DNA of 7,496 nt from Candidatus Roizmanbacteria bacterium (lineage in GTDB: Bacteria; Patescibacteriota; Microgenomatia; GCA-001788215; 2-01-FULL-40-14): the NCBI GenBank assembly GCA_016203755.1, contig JACQMD010000050.1, positions 1-7,496 of the forward strand, written 5' to 3'. The notes beneath the pieces were generated by a model, which worked only from the letters and a program-made list of their open reading frames with translations, was not told the DNA's origin and did no database searches. Every line of letters begins with the position of its first letter. The first letter of the stretch is position 1. Shown here in pieces: positions 1-5,541 of this stretch. A program made the translations under genes and the position numbers.

Positions 1-558
1 TATAAATACCTCGTCACATATAGACTGGGAGAGATTATTTTTGATCTGGAGGAGCAGTTTGAAAGTACATTCCTGTTGGGAACGGAGTATCGCCGATTGA
101 GAGAACAACGCTTTCATGCAGCTCGTAGTGGAAAACAATGTATTGCGGAGGGAGTCGGTCAAAGCGACACCTCCAAGAAAGGGGAAATAAAGATGATCGG
201 TGTTGCGAAAGGTTCGTATGAAGAGCTCCTCATGGATAATGAAGATTTCTTAAGGCAGAGAGACTTGCCGATCTGGGCAAAGGATGATCCCAGAGTCTTG
301 CGGTTTCGACAGAGAGCGAGGCAGCTTAGTCACCTAAGTAACCTAGGTTACTTAGGTGACCTAAAGGTCAAACCAAAGCTCCCAGCCGATCCCGAGACAG
401 CCGGAAATCTCATGCTCACCCTTTGCCACATGGAAACGTATCTGCTTTCCCGGCAGATAGAGTCACTGGAGAAGAAATTTATAGAAGAAGGCGGATTTAC
501 CGAGAGTCTGTTTCAAAGAAGAATAGAGCATCGTAAGTCACCTAAGTCACTTAGGTAA
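1..558 (+). CDS. Four-helix-bundle suffix-domain protein, 5'-partial
   Basis: The frame is open from base 1 to the TAA at 556-558, giving 185 visible residues; the true start is upstream, so the TTG at 76 is not needed as a start. The stretch around visible residues 38-51 (FHAARSGKQCIAEG), followed by TSKKGEIK and SYEELLMDNEDFLRQR, matches what I know of the four-helix-bundle family related to 23S rRNA intervening-sequence proteins and the Avd accessory protein of diversity-generating retroelements. The C-terminal block (about 125-180, with LCHMETYLLSRQIESLEKKF and EEGGFTESLF) is the 'suffix' extension seen in a subgroup. Between them, residues 110-121 read as four tripeptides, SHL SNL GYL GDL, encoded by a palindromic 9-bp repeat array. 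A second array supplies the last few codons and the stop. The molecular role is unknown; relatives are small helical oligomers that may bind nucleic acid. A tRNA follows 16 bp after the stop. Confidence 0.85.
   Translation, partial: YKYLVTYRLGEIIFDLEEQFESTFLLGTEYRRLREQRFHAARSGKQCIAEGVGQSDTSKKGEIKMIGVAKGSYEELLMDNEDFLRQRDLPIWAKDDPRVLRFRQRARQLSHLSNLGYLGDLKVKPKLPADPETAGNLMLTLCHMETYLLSRQIESLEKKFIEEGGFTESLFQRRIEHRKSPKSLR
328..363. repeat. Array of four 9-bp self-complementary units (RGTNACYTA), perfect 32-bp palindrome
   Basis: Four tandem units lie at 328-336, 337-345, 346-354 and 355-363: AGTCACCTA, AGTAACCTA, GGTTACTTA, GGTGACCTA. The consensus RGTNACYTA is its own reverse complement up to rotation. 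The variable base runs C, A, T, G, so unit 1 pairs with unit 4 and unit 2 with unit 3. Bases 329-360 are a perfect palindrome. The array is in frame with the host gene and encodes (S/G)-(H/N/Y/D)-L repeats at the junction between the helical core and the suffix domain. As RNA or single-stranded DNA it could fold into a long hairpin. Confidence 0.95.
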
Positions 559-562
559 CTTA
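534..562. repeat. Second array of three RGTNACYTA units across the stop codon; imperfect palindrome
   Basis: Three tandem units lie at 536-544 (AGTCACCTA), 545-553 (AGTCACTTA) and 554-562 (GGTAACTTA). Bases 534-562 form an inverted repeat around the central base 548, with 13 of 14 pairs matching. Here the gene reads the units in another phase, in which the variable base is the middle of a TNA codon: the first two units give TCA (Ser) and the third gives TAA, the stop of the gene. The array lies 12 bp before the tRNA. It could act as a 3' hairpin for the upstream mRNA, although no T-run follows it. Confidence 0.9.
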
Positions 563-574
563 AGACAGAAATAA

Positions 575-648
575 GCCCTTGTAGCTCAACTGGACAGAGC
601 AGACCCGTCCTAAGGGTAAGATTGGAGGTTCGACTCCTCCCAAGGGCA
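575..648 (+). tRNA. tRNA-Arg (anticodon CCT)
   Basis: A complete cloverleaf can be drawn. The acceptor stem pairs GCCCTTG (575-581) with CAAGGGC (641-647), and A648 is the discriminator. The D stem pairs GCTC (584-587) with GAGC (597-600) around a loop containing GG. The anticodon stem starts at 602 with loop GTCCTAA (607-613), anticodon CCT at 609-611, which reads AGG. The variable loop is 5 nt. The T stem pairs GGAGG (624-628) with CCTCC (636-640) around TTCGACT. No CCA is encoded after 648, so a CCA-adding enzyme would be required. Two small oddities are a G at loop position 32 and a G-A mismatch at the outer pair of the anticodon stem (27-43). Confidence 0.95.
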
Positions 649-680
649 CAGATGGTGCCTAAAACTAGCTGATACTTCTA

Positions 681-2438
681 TTAAATTTCCAGCAACGAAA
701 CCGTCTTTGCATAATCCAGACTATTGACCAGACTATTCCCGTCCAGATCGGCAGTATTGGTTCCCGTCCTGCCAAAAACAGAAATAAGCCATAGAACATC
801 AGCAATATCTGCTTTACCATCCTGGTTGATGTCGGCAATATACACGAGTTTTGAACGCTTGGTATGATTGATTATTCGTTTAGTAATATGATGAGAGTAG
901 TAGAGGTAAAGCTCGCCGTCTATTTCATTGACTACAGGATAAGAGATACCGCACATATCCTTTAATGTTGAGTCAACAAGTTTGCCGAGCCGGTTAGTGT
1001 CAAAATTACCTAAGGGACTAGTGCTTCTGGCAACGGATAATGCCCAGTCGTTAGTACCCGTGTCATTAGCCGCCTGTATACATCCATAATAGTTTGCACC
1101 ATTGTAGATAGAATAATACTTTTCTCCTTCATATTTCATATCCTGGTTGTCTTTATTATTACAATCCCATGAGGAGGTACAATTCGTGTTGCTTTCTGCA
1201 GTCATGAGAGATGATCCTGCATCTGCAAATGCTGGTACGTTGAGAGAGCCCATAAATGCTCCTCGAACAGATGCTGATTCATCGCCGTCATCGTCGATAG
1301 GTTGAAAGGGATAATTTTCACCATTATCTATTGCCGTCCAGTACACGTAGCGTTTCCCTGTTTTATCCACGATAGTAGTGCCTGTGGAGGCGGACAGCCA
1401 TCTGTTATTAAATGGTCCACCGCTTACCAGTCCTCCATCTACGACCAGTTTTGGTTTGCTCCAGGCCCACTTGAGCCAGGGAGTTGATGATTCGGACATA
1501 CAAAGACGCCCATCGCACTCCATAGTCATACTATAACGCATCGGACAGTACGAATAGTCAGTAGAGATATGGGGATCATAGAGAGAGATCTGCCCGGTAA
1601 CATCTTGCGGGATTCCTACATCAGCCCGACCGGTAAAAATTCTGGTTGCCTGTCCAAAGTTGATACCATCATTTGAATACAACATAAACACATCCAAATC
1701 AGGATGTGCTTCACTTCCTAAGAAGCCGCGGGTGAAACCGATATATGAATTGTTATGAAAGATAATGGGTAACTTTTGATCCCATGGATCTACTGTGGTA
1801 CCTTGAAAATTCAGATTAATCCGTTGACCTTCAGACGTATTTTGAAATCGTGCCTTTCCGGAGAAAAGATCTTCCAGAGACGGTGCGCCGTCCCGTAGTT
1901 GCCGGCCGTATGACCAGCCTTGGGTTGTGCAATTGGCGTTTCCGTATTCGGGAAGACTGATAAACGCATTGAATAAATCGTACCACGCCTGTTCTCTCGA
2001 TTTACCACTTGCCATCCAGTTTTGAAGCGTGGTGAGGTGAATTTGAATTTCAGTAGCTGTGGGCGGATTGGGTCGTTTGAGTAAGTATTGATAGAGCCGG
2101 CGGATGTAATTTGTATCATTATTGAGTCCCGGTGTGGTGAAAAATTCCTGCCCTGCCATAAATGCCGTAAATAGCTGCTGACGGGTAAATGTGGCCTGTT
2201 CTAAAATATTGAGATTGTGAGCACCTCCTATATCATCCGCGTCCCGACTTAACACGACCTGATAGGCATACAGAACAAACTGCCCATCAGTAATCTCCTG
2301 TTTATGGGTAGTAATTTGTAATGGTACGTCAACACCTTCGCGCTGACGAGGTGACTGCGCGTCAACTGTTGTGGTTAATAGTGAGAGAAATGCAACACCA
2401 GTTAATAAAAGAAGAACTCGTATTCCCATAAGATGCAC
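681..2438 (-). CDS. Secreted DUF4214-like / beta-propeller protein with dockerin-like C-terminus
   Basis: 585 residues from the GTG at 2438; an ATG three codons in (2429) is an equally possible start, and no Shine-Dalgarno precedes either. Residues 5-27 form a signal peptide, with likely cleavage after VDA. Residues about 50-165 hold two helical repeats resembling DUF4214 (NYIRRLYQYLLKRP and SLPEYGN are typical elements). Residues about 205-530 are rich in beta-strand-like blocks such as FMLYSNDGINF, DPHIS, YVYWTAIDNG and ELYLYYSHH, resembling GH43/GH32-type five-bladed propellers; I cannot assign catalytic residues, so enzyme activity is unproven. Residues 536-547 (D-x-N-x-D-G-x-x-D-x-x-D) and 564-575 (D-x-D-G-N-x-x-x-N-x-x-D) are paired calcium loops of a type I dockerin-like module. 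The mature chain has eight cysteines, which fits an exported disulfide-bonded protein. It is convergent with the tRNA and downstream of the ATPase gene on the same strand. Confidence 0.85.
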   Translation of the reverse strand: MHLMGIRVLLLLTGVAFLSLLTTTVDAQSPRQREGVDVPLQITTHKQEITDGQFVLYAYQVVLSRDADDIGGAHNLNILEQATFTRQQLFTAFMAGQEFFTTPGLNNDTNYIRRLYQYLLKRPNPPTATEIQIHLTTLQNWMASGKSREQAWYDLFNAFISLPEYGNANCTTQGWSYGRQLRDGAPSLEDLFSGKARFQNTSEGQRINLNFQGTTVDPWDQKLPIIFHNNSYIGFTRGFLGSEAHPDLDVFMLYSNDGINFGQATRIFTGRADVGIPQDVTGQISLYDPHISTDYSYCPMRYSMTMECDGRLCMSESSTPWLKWAWSKPKLVVDGGLVSGGPFNNRWLSASTGTTIVDKTGKRYVYWTAIDNGENYPFQPIDDDGDESASVRGAFMGSLNVPAFADAGSSLMTAESNTNCTSSWDCNNKDNQDMKYEGEKYYSIYNGANYYGCIQAANDTGTNDWALSVARSTSPLGNFDTNRLGKLVDSTLKDMCGISYPVVNEIDGELYLYYSHHITKRIINHTKRSKLVYIADINQDGKADIADVLWLISVFGRTGTNTADLDGNSLVNSLDYAKTVSLLEI

Positions 2439-2459
2439 AGAATTTTGCTATAAGATTAG

Positions 2460-2465
2460 ATTATA
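2460..2465 (-). promoter_or_regulatory. Candidate -10 box for the 681-2438 gene
   Basis: A perfect TATAAT on the minus strand lies 21 nt before the GTG at 2438. The best -35 partner is TTGTCT at 2481-2486 with a short 15-bp spacer, so the promoter is only moderately convincing. The predicted leader would be about 14 nt and contains no Shine-Dalgarno sequence. Confidence 0.4.
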
Positions 2466-2490
2466 TGAAAATCATGAAGAAGACAACTGC

Positions 2491-2514
2491 AAAAAAAACT
2501 GAGGGAGTTGTCAG
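2491..2514 (-). terminator. Weak intrinsic terminator candidate after the ATPase gene
   Basis: On the minus strand a short CTGA/TCAG stem with loop CAACTCCC (2499-2514) is followed directly by eight T residues (2491-2498). It overlaps the ATPase stop codon at 2511-2513. An alternative, longer pairing joins GACAACT (2506-2512) to AGTTGTC (2482-2488). The stem is short, so termination may be partial. Confidence 0.35.
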
Positions 2515-3770
2515 AGTGGGGACTGAAGAACCAGTTTGTAGTACGGCAGTAGCTGTACAGCAGTGTTCTCTATTGTTTGTTTGTCTTCTTTATTTCCTAT
2601 GTGCACCACATAGCCGTTTGCCGGTTTATATCTTGCCAGAAAGTTTCTCAACGATCTGGGTACTTCCAGGTTTGACAGCTTTGTGTACTTTGCTTCAACG
2701 GGCAGCACTTCCATTCCCTTCTCCAGTACAAAATCAACCTCAGCCTGGTCTCTTGTCCGCCAGAAATGTATCTGGGTCGGCGTAAGTTCAAGCTTATTCG
2801 TCAGTGTATTAAACACAACATTCTCAAATAAATGCCCGCTCAAAGGAGCCGGAATTTCAGGAAGTCCAAACAACCCTAAGAGCCAGTTGCGAAAGCCTAT
2901 GTCTGCAAAGTAATATACTGGTGCTTTCGTAATTTCTTTTCTCGTGTTTCTGAAATACGGCGTCACTTTTTTTATAATAAACGTCTGTTCCAGATAGAAC
3001 AAATACTGTTTTATTGTTTTCTCATCAATGGTTAGTGTTGATGCGAGTTCGCTTACATTGACCAGGCTGCCAATTTGTGAAGCAATAACCTTCAAAAGGT
3101 TCGCAAATGCATCAGATTTAGCAAGATGCAACAGATCATGAATATCACGATCAACATAACTTCTGTAGATTTCCTGCATCTCACTTTGTTTCAAAGAGGC
3201 AGTTTCTGCCAGTACAACCCGGGGGTAGCCTCCAAATACCAGGTACTCTGAAAGCAACCGTGTTGTTTTTCCCTCTTCGAGAGCAAAAAAGTCAGCAAGT
3301 TTGTCCTCATACTGATAATTTGTCTTATAGTTGATAAACTCTTCAAAGCTCACCGGCTCGACAGTAAAGAGCTGTTTTCTCCCAGCCATTGATTCTGGAA
3401 TTTTGGCTTTGAGCTCAAGACTTCCTGATCCTGAAACAACAAATTTATAGGGGGAGCCCATATCATAAATTCCCTTCAAAAAAAGTCCTGCATCTTCTTT
3501 TCGCTGTATTTCATCGATAAAGACAACTGTTTTTTCCATGCCTACTTGAAGTTCAATATATGACAGCAATGCTGATTGTGAAGAAAATCTCCGTTTGTCC
3601 TCTTCGCTGTCGAGGCTTAACCAGACTGTTTTTGTGCCTTCTGTCTCAAGCTGTTGCTGCAGTGCACGCATGAGATACGTCTTGCCCACCTGTCGTGGGC
3701 CAATGAGGATAGTCATCTGGTCTCTCGGAAGATGTTCTTTGAGTCTGGCAAATATCCGTCTTTTAATCAT
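2511..3770 (-). CDS. AAA_14 / DUF4143 family ATPase
   Basis: 419 residues, a normal full length for this family, starting at ATG 3770. The Walker A motif is GPRQVGKT at residues 24-31. Walker B is VVFIDE at 82-87. A sensor-like strand FVVSGSGSLELK spans 110-121, followed by the family-typical AGRKQLFTVEPVSFEEF and FGGYP elements. The C-terminal half is DUF4143: HLFENVVFNTL, then FWRTRDQAEVDFVLEKG and LPVEAKY, a pattern resembling the PD-(D/E)XK nuclease fold core. The family is widespread in bacteria and archaea, usually encoded by standalone genes that spread horizontally; its biological role is not established. All key ATPase motifs are intact. The gene lies between two secreted-protein genes on the same strand, with gaps of 72 and 103 bp, and has its own promoter, so a functional link with them is not implied. 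No Shine-Dalgarno is present. Confidence 0.95.
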   Translation of the reverse strand: MIKRRIFARLKEHLPRDQMTILIGPRQVGKTYLMRALQQQLETEGTKTVWLSLDSEEDKRRFSSQSALLSYIELQVGMEKTVVFIDEIQRKEDAGLFLKGIYDMGSPYKFVVSGSGSLELKAKIPESMAGRKQLFTVEPVSFEEFINYKTNYQYEDKLADFFALEEGKTTRLLSEYLVFGGYPRVVLAETASLKQSEMQEIYRSYVDRDIHDLLHLAKSDAFANLLKVIASQIGSLVNVSELASTLTIDEKTIKQYLFYLEQTFIIKKVTPYFRNTRKEITKAPVYYFADIGFRNWLLGLFGLPEIPAPLSGHLFENVVFNTLTNKLELTPTQIHFWRTRDQAEVDFVLEKGMEVLPVEAKYTKLSNLEVPRSLRNFLARYKPANGYVVHIGNKEDKQTIENTAVQLLPYYKLVLQSPL

Positions 3771-3776
3771 ACTACT

Positions 3777-3804
3777 ATTTTAGTACCGATTTTCCAGTAG
3801 TCAA
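3777..3804 (-). promoter_or_regulatory. Promoter of the ATPase gene, probably leaderless
   Basis: On the minus strand, TTGACT (3799-3804, 5 of 6 to consensus) and TAAAAT (3777-3782, 5 of 6) are separated by 16 bp. Only six bases separate the -10 box from the ATG at 3770, so transcription would start at or next to the A of the start codon. An imperfect inverted repeat at 3790-3814 overlaps the -35 box and could be an operator. Confidence 0.6.
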
Positions 3805-3834
3805 GTACTGAAAATGCGGACATCGCGGTATTTG

Positions 3835-3857
3835 AAAAACCGGGGAGTTGCCAGCTT
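3835..3857 (-). terminator. Intrinsic terminator candidate after the 3874-5496 gene
   Basis: On the minus strand AAGCTGG (3851-3857) can pair with CCGGTTT (3837-3843) around a 7-nt loop. Two of the seven pairs are G-U. The second arm runs into a five-T stretch (3835-3839). It sits 16 nt beyond the stop codon, in the expected place. Confidence 0.4.
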
Positions 3858-3873
3858 GTATATGGAAATAGTT

Positions 3874-5496
3874 CTACAAAGCTGCATGAATGATTTGATA
3901 ATCAAAACCATTTGTGTGGCAATCGACATCCAAATCTGCCTGGTCATTACAATCATCAGCTCCGTATGTTTGAGTAAATCGAGTCACGTCACTTGCGTTG
4001 ACAATCAGGTCTTTCGTTACATCACCATCGATACAAGAAAAAGTAAATGGTGAATCGTTGAGCTCTGTATAATTACCGGTAGTCGGGTCTTTCCCCAGGG
4101 TTCGGACGACATGGGTTCCTTCCTCAAACCGATGCAGCAGGGAAAACCCGTGATTGTTAACCGTTGCATCCCAAAACTGATTTGCCGGAACATCGGCAAT
4201 AATGCCCTCATTGTCGTAGATAAGTATTGAATTCACGTTCATGGAAAATTGAACATCGGACGACCACCCTTTTACCTGCCGGCAGTACGTTTGAGTTTTA
4301 CTCAGGAACCCTGTTGCATTCGAACGCTGTTTCTCCCGAATAAAGTCAAGAACAGTCTGACCGCTCGGCAGCTGTTCGTTATACAGATAGGGAAAAACAT
4401 AGGTCGTCACTCGAAAACGCTGGCGGGGCATAATGTCAAAATAATTCAGGTTGGTAAACTGAATCCCGGTATCATCAAAAATTACCTGACCGAAATAATT
4501 GCGTTGACCCAATTTCGCTTTTCTATTATCGACCATTGAAACATTATTTGCCATGGTTATTTTTTCATTGGGATTGTTGGGATTGATGATTGAGTACCAG
4601 CTGTTCCAATTATTATCGTATACGGTACTTCCGTTTGTCCCGCAGTTTGTTCTGTGGGAGGTTATATTTCCGGAAGCATTCTCAACAAAAACGGTAAAAC
4701 AATCATCCGTATTTGCCGGTCCCACATGTCGATCGTCCGCCAGATAAAACGTGGGTAACTCCTGGTGATATCTGGTTGCGTTGCCTGTTCCGTAGCCCAG
4801 GGTGCTGTGCCGGTGATCTCCCGTATGCTCAACATCCCACGTGACTTGTACATATTCATTTTGCATTGTTGCCTGCATCAATAGATTGATGTCTTCGGCA
4901 ACCTGACCAGTATTGGTGTAGGGGAGACCGGCGTGACAGTCATTGGCGTTGTGGTGAAAATAGTTACGCAGTCTGCTTTGTGCCGTGTAGGTTGGTGGAA
5001 GCAGCGTGCCGCTCGTATCGCCGCCGACACTGATCCATTTGCCGGCCTGGTCAAGAAAGCAGGCTGCGCAACCTGACTGGGTCGGATTCCATACCTTACC
5101 CCACCCGATACTTTTTGAGGGACAGGCATTGATAGGGTCGCCGCTTCGTACATCAAGTTGAAACGCGCCACCTCGATCGGGTAGCACGAGGTTTCTTGTT
5201 GGGGCAGTCCGTTTGTTGTACAGAGAAACAATAGTTCCGCCAAACCGGTCATCAAAGCAGATTTTGATAGTCTGGTTTTCCAGACAAGAGAGTGGTTGGA
5301 GCCACGCTGCTTCTTCTTCAACGCTCTTCCAGTTGAACGTTTTCGGCGTCGGTGCCTGGGCATGGACTACACGATCAGGTTTTCCAAATAATACAAAGAA
5401 GGATAAGCAACTTATGAAGAATAAGAAAAATCGTATGAGCATCATTGAGAAGATGATAACAAAATTATTATATGACAACAATTTGATAAAAAGCAT
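3874..5496 (-). CDS. Secreted beta-sandwich protein with dockerin-like C-terminus
   Basis: 540 residues from ATG 5496, but the start is more likely ATG 5445 or 5442 (residues 18-19). From there a typical signal peptide begins (MLIRFFLFFISCLSFFV, cleavage near VHA-Q at about 46), and promoter-like -10 boxes lie between 5453 and 5472. Residues 77-95 (IKICFDDRFGGTIVSLYNK) resemble the opening strands of galactose-mutarotase-like proteins; the rest to about 405 is a large beta-rich domain I do not recognise with certainty. Residues about 410-488 look like an Ig-like domain ending GTHVVRTLGKDP...SPFTFSC. The tail holds two dockerin-like calcium loops: D492-T494-D496-N500-D503 and D521-D523-D525-N529-D532. 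The mature chain has twelve cysteines. A carbohydrate-binding or sugar-modifying role is inference. It is divergent from the large + strand gene starting at 5542. Confidence 0.85.
   Translation of the reverse strand: MLFIKLLSYNNFVIIFSMMLIRFFLFFISCLSFFVLFGKPDRVVHAQAPTPKTFNWKSVEEEAAWLQPLSCLENQTIKICFDDRFGGTIVSLYNKRTAPTRNLVLPDRGGAFQLDVRSGDPINACPSKSIGWGKVWNPTQSGCAACFLDQAGKWISVGGDTSGTLLPPTYTAQSRLRNYFHHNANDCHAGLPYTNTGQVAEDINLLMQATMQNEYVQVTWDVEHTGDHRHSTLGYGTGNATRYHQELPTFYLADDRHVGPANTDDCFTVFVENASGNITSHRTNCGTNGSTVYDNNWNSWYSIINPNNPNEKITMANNVSMVDNRKAKLGQRNYFGQVIFDDTGIQFTNLNYFDIMPRQRFRVTTYVFPYLYNEQLPSGQTVLDFIREKQRSNATGFLSKTQTYCRQVKGWSSDVQFSMNVNSILIYDNEGIIADVPANQFWDATVNNHGFSLLHRFEEGTHVVRTLGKDPTTGNYTELNDSPFTFSCIDGDVTKDLIVNASDVTRFTQTYGADDCNDQADLDVDCHTNGFDYQIIHAAL
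5453..5472 (-). promoter_or_regulatory. Candidate -10 boxes for the secreted gene at 3874-5445
   Basis: Two -10-like boxes precede ATG 5445 on the minus strand. A perfect TATAAT at 5467-5472 lies 21 nt before it. TATCAT at 5453-5458 (5 of 6) lies 7 nt before it and has TTGTTG 17 bp upstream as a weak -35. Both lie inside the longer reading frame from 5496, which argues for the shorter start. Confidence 0.35.
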
Positions 5497-5523
5497 GGGG
5501 TGTTTTCTTTAGTATTTTTCTGG

Positions 5524-5529
5524 TATGCT
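5524..5529 (+). promoter_or_regulatory. Weak extended -10 candidate for the gene at 5542
   Basis: TATGCT (4 of 6 to TATAAT) is preceded by TGG, giving an extended -10 pattern. It lies 12 nt before the ATG at 5542, so the leader would be very short. No -35 box is recognisable and no Shine-Dalgarno is present. Confidence 0.25.
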
Positions 5530-5541
5530 GATTTAGTAACC

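Noticed and set aside
76..558. TTG at 76 as the start of the four-helix-bundle gene
   Set aside because: The frame is open to base 1 and the residues before 76 fit the first helix of the family, so the gene is simply cut by the window edge.
328..562. The palindromic arrays as a CRISPR array
   Set aside because: The units are 9 bp and directly tandem with no unique spacers, and lie inside a coding region; no cas genes are present.
575..700. tRNA-Arg as an integration site (attachment site) for a mobile island covering the secreted genes
   Set aside because: No repeated copy of the tRNA 3' end was found further on, and there is no integrase or recombinase gene in the window.
1302..1487. Open reading frames on the opposite strand inside the large genes (for example 1302-1487, 4249-4539, 4878-5363)
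   Set aside because: They lie inside well-supported protein genes, lack recognisable domains and look like frame shadows.
2465..2785. Plus-strand reading frame at 2465-2785 across the gap between two genes
   Set aside because: Most of it is antisense to the intact DUF4143 end of the ATPase gene and its translation shows no recognisable family.
5446..5496. The first 17 codons of the long frame from ATG 5496 as part of the protein
   Set aside because: They would put extra residues ahead of a normal signal peptide and overlap the best -10 boxes; the start at 5445 or 5442 is preferred, though not proven.
5535..5541. Isolated RGTNACY match (AGTAACC) just before the ATG at 5542
   Set aside because: A single 7-bp degenerate match is expected by chance and it is not in an array.
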